A stretch of 64,000 nucleotides of DNA, from the NCBI GenBank assembly GCA_047495785.1, contig JBLDXI010000038.1, positions 744,001 through 808,000 of the forward strand. The letters are read 5' to 3'. Below are positions 1-13,663 of this stretch, in pieces; positions within the stretch are counted from its first letter, which is position 1, and each line of letters begins with the position of its first letter. Source of the stretch: Lepidodermella squamata (lineage: Eukaryota; Gastrotricha). The position numbers and the translations under genes were made by a program. Under the pieces are notes generated by a model. It was not told where the DNA came from and searched no databases. It was given only the letters and a program-made list of their open reading frames with translations.

Positions 1-3344
<3,344 letters not shown>

Positions 3345-4925
3345 TATCACCCTTTTTCACGCGGTGCAAAAACTGTTCATAACATTACTTGATTTATCAT
3401 AGTATTATCTGTGATCGTCCCGCTAAAAATTTTAACATTGAGTATAAAGAAAAACGAATAAAGCATCCTAAAAGTTTATTACGGTGGATGCGTTGATACT
3501 ATTTTGTCTTGTGGTATTAGAATTGCATGACGTAAATATTTGAGAACCAAGGACATTTTTGTGGCCAAAGCAGATTGATGAAAAGGCAGACTTAACCGAA
3601 CTCGGTATTAAAACATGTTATAGTTGCTCTTCCAAAACTTTCACATTATAAATATATAATTTTCTTACTCTGTGGTCTGATTTTAGTTCTTTTTCCGCCC
3701 TCTCTCTGGCGCGTGCGTGTTGACTTTGCTATTTCGTTTCCATGACACGTTGTCGCCTGATTCCAGCCGTGTTGAAACCCTCTTCCATCACCTCGCAGCA
3801 GCTCTGACGTGCATGCTGGGCTCGTATATTATCGAAAATTTTCTATTTTTTTGTCGATTTTGTTCATCTCCTATATACATAAAAAAATCAATGCCTGGTC
3901 TGTTGCTTCGTGTCTTTTGAACACGGTGGTGCGCCCTTTATTATTTCTCCTATTATACTGCTAGTTAATAATACCAGCGTCGTTGCAGGATTGAAATCGA
4001 TTGGATGCATTAATTCAATTATGTGTGCTGTCGAGTCATCGTTAGCTGTGTATTACACAAAGAATGAGTTCCATCCGAGAAAAATGTACATGTTGAGACA
4101 ATAGAGGCTGCATCGAAAAATACTTGACTGCATAGCGTCATGTGAAATCATCATGCATTACTGTCTGTTACGGTAAGCCACTGCTATTTGAAACTTGAAT
4201 GCTTTACTACTTATGTAATACTTACCCATTGCCGTGTTTAATCGTCGCCAAAAGTGTTTATACAATCGAAAATTGATGATTTATATAATATTAATATTGT
4301 TTTATTTGAGCGATACCGCAGGAAAAATGATATAATATCACGGCGATGTCGTCTGTTCGTACCCGAGTTTTTTTTGAACGAAGCTTGTCGTCGTTAATAT
4401 CTGGCTGCCAAACACGCATCGCTTACACGTGAATTATACGTAATATAATTATTATAATTACTTGATATTTTGACCGCTTCTCCAAGAAAAAGTTGTGGAA
4501 AGTGCGTATTATTCTCTTTTTGTGCGCCTTGAAATAATGATGATGAAGAGAAGACATTCTGACAAGGTTAAAATAAAAACAACATCAAGTTGGTAAAGCA
4601 TTTCGGACTTTTTCAGATAGCAAAAAGCAGAATATTGGTCTTAGGATTGAGCTTCGGCCAGAGGTGTGTTTTATCAGTCAGCATCATAAAACAAGCAACA
4701 TGAACTTGGAACAAAGTGGTGACAAAGTTTTTTGCCGACTTTTATTCGAAATTGCCGGGCCGCACACAAACGACGCAATCAACTATACCGCGCTGCATCT
4801 GCGCAGCACGAGTTTCTTCCTCTTCCATTCTTGTTCTTCCGCTCTTCTTCCTTCTTGTTCGCAAATTCGGCAAATTTTGACGAAATAGTGTGTTATCAAA
4901 TACTCGGCGTGTGTCGCGATGAAAA
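3345..4925. other. Intergenic, no gene seen
   Basis: AT-rich DNA downstream of the kinase gene. It includes the kinase 3' UTR (AATAAA near 3458). The open frames are short, lack splice-compatible continuation and resemble no family I recognise. The segment 4858-4925 reappears in diverged form at 5605-5696, sharing a core reading TACTCGGCGTG followed by a similar GTG/GCG-rich stretch. Confidence 0.6.
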
Positions 4926-4930
4926 AGCGG

Positions 4931-4975
4931 TTGTCGCTGCATGGCACTTGTTTAACAAGTGCCATGCAGCGACAA
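4931..4975. repeat. Perfect palindrome, 22-bp arms, 1-nt centre
   Basis: Bases 4931-4952 are the exact reverse complement of 4954-4975, with a single T at 4953. A transcript would form a 22-bp perfect hairpin with almost no loop; in DNA it could form a cruciform. Neighbouring DNA is not palindromic. It may be a foldback element core or a replication or assembly fold-back; nothing in the sequence decides. Confidence 0.9.
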
Positions 4976-6619
4976 TCGCTTAAGTTAACGGTGGATATTT
5001 CCACACATTACCAAAGGTTTCGGCAAGTAGCTCGCATTTGGCGGCGTCGTCGGTGACTCCTAAACCGTTCTTGTTGGTCAGGATAGCAATTTTCCGGGTT
5101 CGGCGCCGCCCTATGAGACGGCCGTTTACCGCTTTTGCCAAGCTTGCGTTGTTTGACGCTGTTTGATCATCTCATTACTTAATATTATTGCGCCATTTGA
5201 ATTAATATTGGACGCAAGCGAGACGAGCGAGCCGAGTTACGAGTTATGGTGATGTCTCTCATTTCTGATTTAATCGTCAATTTGAGGCAAAAGAAATTAA
5301 CATCGAACTATCCTAGTCATGATCCTAGTGCGTATATAACTGATTTGAATATGCTTTGATAGTCCAAATCGAAACAGCAACACCACCACATGAGCACTAT
5401 AGCGTTCAGGGACGAAGCCACCGAAGCCAGCTATGAATCTTCCGGCCGAGAAAAAATCTAGCGCACGCAAATTCCAACCACAGATCATGTGAGCCTCTGA
5501 AAACTGAAAATCTACTGATGATGAGGGCCTGTATATAAGGTGAGCTTCTATTCGAAGATTCTTGCATTCGCATTCTTCCACGCTCTCCTACCTTTCTTTT
5601 TCTTCCAATATTGACAAATTCGGCGAAGTCGACAAACTGTGAAGAAATAGCATGTTGTCGAATAATACCTACTCGGCGTGCGACGTGATTAAAACACAAG
5701 TTTTTGGCTGTGGTTGGCACGAGATTTGTAGTAAAATGGGCAAGGCTTCGCTGGATTATTACAACACTGATTGAACGAAAGCTCTTCGCTTGCCAGAGCA
5801 CGCAATCAACGCTGCCGTCGTCGAAGCAAGACGCCTTCACGTTCCTCTTTGTGACCGTAGTATGAGCTGAAGAAAATATCCGCGTGCGGACTGGGTGCGT
5901 CTGCGCCAGCTCGACCAGCAGCGGCAGCCATCAGTCTCGCTCGACTGGTCCGATCAAAAGATTGTCAAAAATAAAAAGATTTCACATCTTGGCCTTCTCG
6001 CAATGATGTAGAGGCGGATTTTGATGCCAGGTACAGGTTCCCGGAAATATCGCGGCGATCGATGATCGGTGGTACTCATATTCCTATCATAACTACGGCA
6101 AGCAACCCAGTCGCCAAAAATGCTTTTTAAGTACAATTATTCCGGCGACCAGCGATAACAAAAAGCCCTTTTTTACCGCGTTTTTGTCGTGATAATTACC
6201 GTGCATTTACCTTGCTTTTACGAGCTCTCATATAAACTAAATTTGCCGCGTTGCTCGCTGTTACCGTCACCAAACTAAGTAACAGAACTAAGTATTAGAA
6301 AAATGTATGAGGCGAATATTACTCAAAACTATCGTTGACGATCGCCTTATTTACAAAATACATACTGAATACTGACATGCGAATTACGACAATACTGCCA
6401 CTCATAACCTTCATGTTCACCTATAATTTCATTGTATTATACTACTGCTATATCTGTTTTGCTATGCTTAATTTTATGACTTAAATGCCACAATGTGCTG
6501 TATACTGCTTTTTCTCTTTACTGTGCCAACCTTTTTTTTGTATATACTACTACGCTACTACGCCACGATCGAAAAGAATAATCACTCAAGCTCGAAAAAT
6601 AATTATAAAAAAAAATGGT
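4976..6619. other. Intergenic, no gene seen
   Basis: Mixed-composition DNA without a supportable gene. The stretch 5605-5696 is a diverged copy of 4858-4925, so part of this block is duplicated. The short open frames on both strands between 5297 and 6136 lack start context, domains or splice continuation. Confidence 0.5.
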
Positions 6620-6813
6620 ATGGCTTCACTCGCTCTCTGGGGCCAGGCGCGTGGAATGCAGGGTCAATTTCTGCCGAGCGGGCTAAAATGCCTCCTTCAG
6701 CGAAGGTTGTGTTGTCAGCCGGTGGGCTAGCGCAACCTTCGCGTAAGCAGAGGCTGATTCTGGGTGACAGTTGTCCCCGGGACCTGCGAGGTTGGGTGAG
6801 GTCATCACACACA

Positions 6814-6852
<39 letters not shown>

Positions 6853-6862
6853 TATGACAAAT
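6620..6862 (+). mobile_element. Probable 3' end of a non-LTR retroelement with (AAT)n tail
   Basis: A GC-richer block (about 6630-6810), unlike its AT-rich flanks, ends abruptly in about 13 AAT units (6812-6852). That is the expected look of a 5'-truncated non-LTR insertion ending in a short-repeat tail. The plus-strand frame is open up to the tail, but I recognise no domain in it. Several non-LTR clades (for example Dong/R4) are associated with TAA-type repeats; assignment to a clade is not possible here. It could instead be unique DNA next to a microsatellite. Confidence 0.4.
6812..6852. repeat. (AAT)n microsatellite, ~13 units
   Basis: Unbroken AAT run at the end of the candidate retroelement fragment, followed by TATGAC. 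Confidence 0.9.
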
Positions 6863-7080
6863 AATATACCGAACAGACATGTGCTTAGTGAAATGAAAAC
6901 TGAACAACCTCTCCATCGTACGATCTCCTGTTTCACCTCCTCCTCTCATTTTATCTTTGAACAAACACAAATTGTACTTGAAGCCACGTAGAGAAAGAAC
7001 CTACTACTATCCAAAACGCAATCTTACGATTATAAATATCTACGGATAAAATCGTGGCCGAAACCAAATAAAGCAGTATT

Positions 7081-7182
7081 TAAAAAAAAACTAAGTACCA
7101 GCTAGGCCCGATACGGTTAAACTTCGGTGATTGGAAGTAGCTGGTGCTATCCGTGGGGATAGCACCGTAATCCGTAAGCCGA
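7081..7182 (-). pseudogene. 5S rRNA-like fragment (5S pseudogene or 5S-derived repeat)
   Basis: Read on the minus strand, the segment starts GGCTTACG like a 5S gene. After a poorly matching middle it has a block of about 40 bases (7092-7133) containing TCACCGAAGTTTAACC and ATCGGGCCTAGCTGGTACTT. These match the universal 5S internal promoter region (box A to box C) at roughly 80 percent by eye. The similarity stops at TACTTAG and runs straight into nine T residues, which would act as a Pol III terminator. The 3' third of 5S is missing, so this is not a working 5S gene. Confidence 0.5.
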
Positions 7183-8992
7183 AAACTTCAAGCTTGAAAC
7201 AAATATTAAACAACATTATCGTCGCTGTTGGTTTGAAAGGAATTGAAGAAATGATGCAAATGTAGAGCACAAATTCTGAAACCCGAAATCCACTAAAACT
7301 AGCAGAAAAACGAGGTGAAACACAACTTTGCCATGTTTTCACCGCAGTTTTGTTGGTCGCTTGCCGGCATTTACTCTTGGCTATGCGGACGCGCGACACG
7401 CAACTTCGCCATGCCTATCGAGTTGGCGTTCGTGCGTGTTTGGCAGATCCTCGTTTCATCGTTTCGTCCACGAGTCGTTTTTAAAAACGAAAGTTGCGCC
7501 TCACCTGTACGACGCTGATAATAAATTTCACCCACTTCAACATGTCCTCCACATGCCGCCCTTGCTTCTGTCTCTCTTTTACACTTGAGCGGCTCTGGGC
7601 GACCATTGACTATTCTACGTTTACTATACCTTTGAGGACGCGCGGAAGGCGCTTCTCGCTTGGCCTCGTGTCGGCCACCGTGTTGGCCTCAGTGCAATTC
7701 TATTCTCGCCATCAGTAGCCTGGCGAGGCATGTGGCGAGGCATGTGGCGCGAGACGGTTCGCCAATATTATGACGTCATTCGCCGTTTGTGGATTGATTC
7801 CGGACGTGGCGAGCCCGAAAATACTAGCACGGACCTTCCGTGTTAATCGGGTCTATTTTGGCATTTTTTACCTGCTATTCATGTGCGTACGGCTTGCTTG
7901 GCGCATGAGACGTAGCTACGTCTCATGGCTTGGCGTGCCTCAGACGTGCGACGAGTTGTTGCGCCTCGCCGAGGTCGCGGATACGTCGATCCACGTCGGC
8001 CCTGCCGGCGCCCAAGCTTTGCTGCCGGCCGGCTACGGCCATGTCTCTTACAATTCTTCGTATCTCCATCTCTACGCCCAGCCGTCGTGTTGCCTTAACC
8101 ATGCAGGGTTTCCCATTGGCCTGCCTGGTGCCTCCGTGCTGCACCGGACCCACGGGACGGCCACTTCGTTTGGTACGCCGCTGTATGTGCCGCCTGCACT
8201 ACGCGCCGGGCGCGGCCACTGCATCGTCGGCATGGCCCGCGCCGGCGCCGCCCGCTGATGCCGCAGTTGTCAAAACTAAGCGGGCCGACACCGTTTTGAT
8301 TCAGACTGTCAACGCTTGGAGGAATAGTAATATTTGGATTCGGCGACCAGACCGACCGGACCTCGGTTCTTGGTCAAGAGCAAAGATCCGCAGCTATTTT
8401 TCATGGCGTTTCGAATGTCACTTACTAAGCGCTTCGAGGAATGACTCGGCCTTATCGCGCCTCACATTCCACCAGCTCGACTTTATCGCATTTGCAACGG
8501 CGGACATCTTGCCATCACTCTGAGGTTCTTGGTCACTGGAGACGTGCAGACGATCGCTTTCAGCTATCAAGTTGGCATGAGCCTGGTGCGAAATAGGTTT
8601 GCGCGTCTTTTTTTCAAACGTTTTATATTCTAGGGCGGCTGATTTTCATGCAGGCGCGGTCTTTCGCTGTAATGGGCGGATTAAGGTGGATTAGTGCGGT
8701 GATTACGCAATGAGTGCGGCTTTATTTATTTTTGGGCGATACAAATGGGGCGAACTTTTACATTTTTGGGCGACAGATTTACACGCACCCTTTTTCGAAA
8801 TAAACACAATATAACAAATAATCAATGAAAACTGCACGTGCTGAAAGTATGAAAAATTGACCGTTGTAAAAAACGTGGATAGAGAGCTACACACGTCGTG
8901 GTTTATTCGTACTTTTCGAGAATTTTTATTCAATATCTGCATGGAATCTGTTCATGATGTAGACATTTCTAAAAAATTGTAAAATTGTATGA
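7183..8992. other. Intergenic with a GC-rich block, no gene called
   Basis: The stretch 7900-8270 is clearly GC-richer than its surroundings and is open in several frames on both strands, which is expected from GC richness alone. None of the translations shows a domain, signal peptide or splice-linked exon that I can recognise. A 13-base unit is repeated in tandem around 7721-7747 (GGCGAGGCATGTG twice) and a 24-bp palindrome lies at 7904-7927. The last 450 bases are AT-rich and lead into the GT92 array. Confidence 0.5.
7904..7927. repeat. Perfect 24-bp palindrome
   Basis: CATGAGACGTAG is followed immediately by its reverse complement CTACGTCTCATG, with no spacer. It sits at the left edge of the GC-rich block. 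It could be a dimeric transcription-factor site or chance; no context supports one reading. Confidence 0.85.
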
Positions 8993-10551
8993 ATGAAAAG
9001 GAAACTTGGTCGATTTAGATCTCCTGTCGCCATTTTTCTTGTAAGCTCCTCAACGTTTATCTATTTCCTCTGCACGATTTCGCCTTCCGTCGATTATTGG
9101 CCGGATAAATTGGCCGATGAACCATTGCCTCCATCACAGGAGCAGAAACGCCTTCGAAATCGTGATTTCGCCGAGTGCCGACAAGCATTCGACGACGAGA
9201 TCAGTAGGAAGCAACTCTATCTGATTTCACCTCGATTACCTCTACCGACCAGTTTATTTATAAAAAGCGACGAATCTGCGACTGAAACGAGCATTTCTGC
9301 ATCATATCTCTACGCAGTTTTAGCATTTAGTGGCTTAAATCCGAGATTGCAGGAAGACCCGAGACGAAAGCATGGCAACAACACGTCTAAACTTATTGAA
9401 GGCTCACCTTGGTTTTTTCCCGATTACTTCTCTTGGTTGAATGACGTTCGATTCATCGCTCATTTGCCAGATGGATCGAAAGTCAACTGCGAAACGATCA
9501 ACTGTCGTAACAGAAGAGGTGACGATGGCAGACGGTCAATTGTCTTGAAATGCCCGATGAAACATGACTATGACAGATTAATCAGGAAGATACAATTAAC
9601 TTCGCGAGACAGACCTCAGTTCAACTTAGTTGGGCGTAACCTACGAGTTTGCAATTACGATCCACCGAATGTTGGCAAGAAATTCAAATTAGCGGCCTGT
9701 ACTTTAACTGGCAATGATCACTTTGACCGGTTACCTGAGTGGATTGAGTACCATCGAATGATCGGCTTCGAATATTTCCTCATTTATATCAATGGAAATG
9801 ACACTAAACGGCACGAAGAGTTGTTAGGTTATTCATTTCCAATTATCGAATATTTCATTTCATCTACAACTCGCGAATTTGTTTTGCAGATGTTTACATA
9901 AGTGATTTGAAAGTTGTGACCCTGGCGCAATTTTTTCTCGACGTTCCGGCCACTGACCCGAATTCATATGTCCAGCCTTCTATGCTGAATGACTGCCTTT
10001 ATCGCATGAAAGGCCGTACCGAGTGGCTGGGAATGCATGATGATGACGAATTTTTTCAATATTATTCCTCCTCGAAATTACAGTCTAATAAGGCCGATTC
10101 TTTGGTGCATTTTCTTGACGAATCATATCGGCAGAATCCAGGTATAGGCGGCGTGCTGGTCAACTCGTGGTTCTTCGGATTTTCAACCGAGACCGACTTC
10201 AAATTTTCAGCAGCAGACGGAAGCCCAGCCTACTCTAGAATAACATCAATGCGAATGCGATCAACTCGTCCGCATATTAATGGCCGGTGGAAATACATTG
10301 TTCGACCGGATAATGTCGACTACGTCGCTGTTCACTTGATAACCAATGGCGGTTCAGATATTAAGATGGATCCGCTCAAAACTGGCCGATTAGTTCACTA
10401 CCGCTCGCCTTACATCGAACATTACAGGGATGAGTATAACTCGAAATCACTTGTCTTAGATGAATCGATGGCTTTAGAATACGGTGACGAGCTTGTCAGC
10501 CGGCTCAATAAACTTGGCTTCAACTATTCTCAAAGAGCGAGCTGTATTTAG
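8993..10551 (+). CDS. GT92 (DUF23) glycosyltransferase A
   Basis: First of six tandem GT92 genes. Family members such as C. elegans GALT-1 are Golgi beta-1,4-galactosyltransferases acting on core fucose of N-glycans; the donor and acceptor here are unknown. Exons are 8993-9827 and 9890-10551 (498 residues). The junction restores ELLDVYISDLK, which lines up with every paralogue. Topology is type II: a basic N-terminus, one membrane anchor at about residues 10-30, then a lumenal domain. Family blocks are visible: the CRQAFDDE region, ACTLTGNDHFDRLPEWIEYH, the metal-binding DDDEFF in WLGMHDDDEFF, NSWFFGF, and a C-terminal RLVHYRSPYIE. The strand is shared with B, 125 bases away. The intron position is unique to this copy. 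Alone in the array it reads ACTLTGN where the others have ACTQVA or ACSQVA. Confidence 0.92.
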
Positions 10552-10616
10552 TACTTATATATGAAAATAAGCATTCATCCTCAGAATGAAAAGACCCATG
10601 TGAGCGAAGGTATAAT

Positions 10617-10627
10617 GAAATTCGCAG
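10617..10627 (+). promoter_or_regulatory. Possible trans-splice acceptor before gene B
   Basis: AAATTCGCAG-type acceptor in the 125-base gap between A and B, 50 bases before the ATG of B, with no matching upstream donor in B. It would fit a spliced-leader acceptor for a downstream operon gene. Weaker than the acceptors before C, D and F. Confidence 0.35.
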
Positions 10628-10676
10628 GGTTAATAAAATTTCTGTTTTGAAGAGATCTTATATTTTTAACCAAATT

Positions 10677-12113
10677 ATGGTATGGTATTTGCGGTTGATC
10701 AGTGCAATTGTTCGCCCAACGAAATCTGGACTATCGCGGATTGCTGCGATATGTATATTTTGCATCATTGTCGCCTCGCAATTTCGGCGGCAGGAAATGC
10801 AAGAGGCAATATTTATGCGAATTTCAGATCAAAGAGTTGGGCGTTATATCGAATGCCGTGAATCTTTTAATCGGCTGTTCAATGCCCATCAGCCTTACCT
10901 GGCCCTTCCTCGTGTCCCTCTACCGATGAGTGTGTTCGAAAAATCGGAATTCGACGCAGCACGAAATGCGACAGTTCGCAATATTGTTATCATCTTGTTG
11001 ACAGAAGTTCTTCATCCATTGCATGGAGTTACTAATATGTTTTTCGGCCCAATGTCGATAGAGGACCGAATTATTCTCGGCAACTCGGATAGGTGGCTCA
11101 GAGATTCGAAATGGAGAATTTCGGTAAAAAATCAGGCCTTCAACTGTTCACCTATTATCGGCGCTGATATTCAACGTCGAGTAATAGTCTTACAGTGTCA
11201 AATTCTTGTCATGGACATGAATATAGAAATTGTAAACTTGACATCACCAGTTAAATGGTATTTTAACGTCGTTGGAAAGAATTTGCCTGTGTGTAGTTTT
11301 GACCGACTACTACCGAGGCCAAAATACCGGCTAGTTGCCTGCACTCAAGTTGCAGATGACCATTTCGACCGAATACCCGAATGGATCGAATACCATCACT
11401 TAATCGGGATCGAACATTTCTTCATTTATATCAACTCAAATTCAACGGAAAATTACAGGAAGTTGCTCAGTTATTATATCGATGAGCTAGAAATCGTCAC
11501 ATTAATACCGTGGTACTATTCAGTTCCAGTTAAATCACCGGGTCAGTTTGCCCGAGTTCCAGGGCAAAACGACTGCCTGCATCGATTGAAAAATCATGTG
11601 GACTGGATTGGATTTTTCGATGTCGATGAATTCGTTCAAATTTACCAGCCAAGCGCCACGAGAAAGTTTCTTCCTGATTATCTCGATAAATTGCGAGGAA
11701 ATAACTCTGGCATGGGGGCTTTTGTCCTGTCATCCTGGTATTTCGGATTCGATTTCAATCCCAACTGTACGATAGTTGGACAATTGTACGCGAGAACCGA
11801 TTTGATGCGATGGCGGACAAAGTCATACCACATGTATGGACGAATGAAGATGATTGTTCGACCCGATCGAGTAAATTACGTTGGCATTCACGAGGTGACT
11901 GATGGAGGTACCATGATATCGATAGATGTTGACACCCAAGGCCGACTAATTCATTACCGGTACCCCTACATTGACGAAGCTTATTTGACTGAATTGAATG
12001 AAAGGCGCCTTACCTACGATTCGTCAATGGCTGACAATTACGCCTCTGAGGTGGTGAAAAGACTTGGCCAGCACGGTTTCAAAGTGACTGAAAAACCTTC
12101 CATTCAATGCTGA
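10677..12113 (+). CDS. GT92 (DUF23) glycosyltransferase B
   Basis: Single-exon GT92 gene, 478 residues from the ATG at 10677; the frame is open upstream to a TTG at 10647, but the ATG gives the expected short cytoplasmic tail followed by one anchor (about residues 20-38). Conserved blocks are ACTQVADDHFDRIPEWIEYH, the metal-binding DVDEF in WIGFFDVDEF, SSWYFGF and RLIHYRYPYID. The motif is DVDEFV rather than DDDEFF; the DxD positions are kept, so activity is plausible. It has lost or never had the introns of A and F. The next gene starts only 44 bases after its stop, which implies co-transcription with C. Confidence 0.92.
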   Translation: MVWYLRLISAIVRPTKSGLSRIAAICIFCIIVASQFRRQEMQEAIFMRISDQRVGRYIECRESFNRLFNAHQPYLALPRVPLPMSVFEKSEFDAARNATVRNIVIILLTEVLHPLHGVTNMFFGPMSIEDRIILGNSDRWLRDSKWRISVKNQAFNCSPIIGADIQRRVIVLQCQILVMDMNIEIVNLTSPVKWYFNVVGKNLPVCSFDRLLPRPKYRLVACTQVADDHFDRIPEWIEYHHLIGIEHFFIYINSNSTENYRKLLSYYIDELEIVTLIPWYYSVPVKSPGQFARVPGQNDCLHRLKNHVDWIGFFDVDEFVQIYQPSATRKFLPDYLDKLRGNNSGMGAFVLSSWYFGFDFNPNCTIVGQLYARTDLMRWRTKSYHMYGRMKMIVRPDRVNYVGIHEVTDGGTMISIDVDTQGRLIHYRYPYIDEAYLTELNERRLTYDSSMADNYASEVVKRLGQHGFKVTEKPSIQC

Positions 12114-12126
12114 TGATAACTGTGAA

Positions 12127-12153
12127 AAATAAAATGGTGGAATAATTTTATAG
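12127..12153 (+). promoter_or_regulatory. B-C intercistronic signal: AATAAA then splice acceptor
   Basis: Within 40 bases after the stop of B comes AAAATAAAA (about 12126-12134), then ATTTTATAG ending at 12153, then four bases and the ATG of C. A poly(A) signal close to an acceptor with no donor is the layout of nematode operon junctions, where a spliced leader is added to the downstream cistron. Inferred from layout only. Confidence 0.55.
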
Positions 12154-12157
12154 AATA

Positions 12158-13663
12158 ATGCGTTTTCGACGTCCGTTTTGGGCGAGATTTTGTTTCATTT
12201 ATTCTATTTTCTTCATAATTTTACTTCGAATAATATGGCCGGAGTCGCGGCCAGCTATATCTCATGCAAACGTGACTAATGTTACCCATAATTACCCGCA
12301 GTTGCCTCGATTATATGCTCACATGCCACGTTTGAAGGTCGGCAATGCTGCATTTTCGCAATGCCGATCGAATTTTGACAGACAATTCAATTTGCAACGG
12401 CCGTACCTGGTTTTGCCTCGCATGCCACTAGCGGCAAGTTTGTTTCTCCGAGATGATACAGAATGGTCTCAAGAAAGCGAAATTAACTTCACATCAACCA
12501 ATTTATTCATTATTTTGGCGACTGGAATCGTCGATCCTGATTACAACAGCAAACGAAATTCGTCTTTTGCTAGGGAAATTCATCAACTACCTCATTACAA
12601 ATCTTGGCTAGTCGATCAGAACTGGACTGTGGAAAATGGAGATGATTTCAGGCGCAGTTGTTCTCCAATTTCGAATGACGACGGCGAAGGTGACAAGTAC
12701 GCTTGGTCGATCGTATTAAAGTGTCTGCTTACAACTGATTTGGAGGAAGAACCTGCGATATTTCAAGAACTCGAGCCGCTTCACTTCAATTTAACAAGTC
12801 AGAACATGCCGCTCTTCTACGAAATCGGCCTAGACTTGTCGGTTTGCAATTTCGACCTTGAAAAGCCGCATTACAGATTAGTCGCCTGTACCCAAGTCGC
12901 TGGCGACCATTTCAACCGAATCCCTGAATGGATTGAATACCATCTTCGAATAGGCTTCGAATATTTCGTGATATACGTTAATGAGGAGTCGACTGAAGTC
13001 TACGATCGCTTGTTAGATGTCTACATTTCGGAGTTGAAAATTCTTACATTGGCGCCGTTTTTTCTCGACGCTCCGGTAAAATTGCGCGGCAAGTTTTCGC
13101 AACAGGCTTCCCAGAACGATTGTCTGCATCGATTCAAAGGCAGAGCCGATTGGATGGCATTTTTCGATGTAGATGAATTTTTCCAGATGATTAACCCCGA
13201 AACGAGCCTCCTTGATTATTTAGACAATTTCAATTTGCATATCGACGGACTAGGAGGGGTAGCATTCAACAGCTGGTTTTTCGGTTTTGATAACTTTGTT
13301 AATTGCAACGTTACCTGGCCGACATTCTCGCGAATCAACGCAATGACTCGGCGAACTACGGCGGAACATGAAGCCGGGCGATACAAGACAATAGTTCGAG
13401 TTGAAAACGTGAACTACGTTTTCATCCACGACATCACTAATGGCGGACCGACTCAATTTGCTGATGCTAAAAACGAGGCTCGCCTCGTTCACTACCGGAT
13501 GCCGTATATTGAAGAATACAAGGCTGCTTTCGGCAATAAAACTCTTGTTCTCGATTCATCCATGGCGAATAGATTTGGTGAAAAAATTCATGAAAAATTG
13601 ACAGAGCGTGGCTTGAAACTAGATGATGACAGCTCTAGATTTTGTACCAGCAGTAGTGAATAA
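12158..13663 (+). CDS. GT92 (DUF23) glycosyltransferase C
   Basis: Single-exon, 501 residues. The N-terminus is basic (MRFRRPFWAR), followed by a membrane anchor at about residues 10-28, so it is a type II Golgi protein. GT92 blocks are ACTQVAGDHFNRIPEWIEYH, the DxD-type DVDEFF in WMAFFDVDEFF, NSWFFGF, the NVNYVFIHDITNGG block and RLVHYRMPYIE. There are several N-glycosylation sequons in the stem. The AATAAA overlaps the stop region (GAATAAATT at 13659-13667), giving a very short 3' UTR, and nearly 1 kb without a gene follows. It therefore probably ends the A-B-C unit. Confidence 0.93.
   Translation: MRFRRPFWARFCFIYSIFFIILLRIIWPESRPAISHANVTNVTHNYPQLPRLYAHMPRLKVGNAAFSQCRSNFDRQFNLQRPYLVLPRMPLAASLFLRDDTEWSQESEINFTSTNLFIILATGIVDPDYNSKRNSSFAREIHQLPHYKSWLVDQNWTVENGDDFRRSCSPISNDDGEGDKYAWSIVLKCLLTTDLEEEPAIFQELEPLHFNLTSQNMPLFYEIGLDLSVCNFDLEKPHYRLVACTQVAGDHFNRIPEWIEYHLRIGFEYFVIYVNEESTEVYDRLLDVYISELKILTLAPFFLDAPVKLRGKFSQQASQNDCLHRFKGRADWMAFFDVDEFFQMINPETSLLDYLDNFNLHIDGLGGVAFNSWFFGFDNFVNCNVTWPTFSRINAMTRRTTAEHEAGRYKTIVRVENVNYVFIHDITNGGPTQFADAKNEARLVHYRMPYIEEYKAAFGNKTLVLDSSMANRFGEKIHEKLTERGLKLDDDSSRFCTSSSE

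Noticed and set aside
4664-5004. Four overlapping short frames
   Set aside because: They overlap the palindrome and the duplicated segment; translations are low-complexity (Leu/Phe/Ser) and mutually exclusive.
7183-7260. Spliced-leader RNA gene next to the 5S-like fragment
   Set aside because: In some nematodes SL1 genes sit in the 5S cluster, so I looked for a leader followed by a GT donor and Sm site; no convincing match was found.
7770-8523. Overlapping open frames of 160-200 codons on the plus strand
   Set aside because: They lie in GC-rich DNA where stops are rare, are open on both strands, and contain no signal peptide, domain or splice continuation I could recognise. Kept as a composition anomaly, not a gene.
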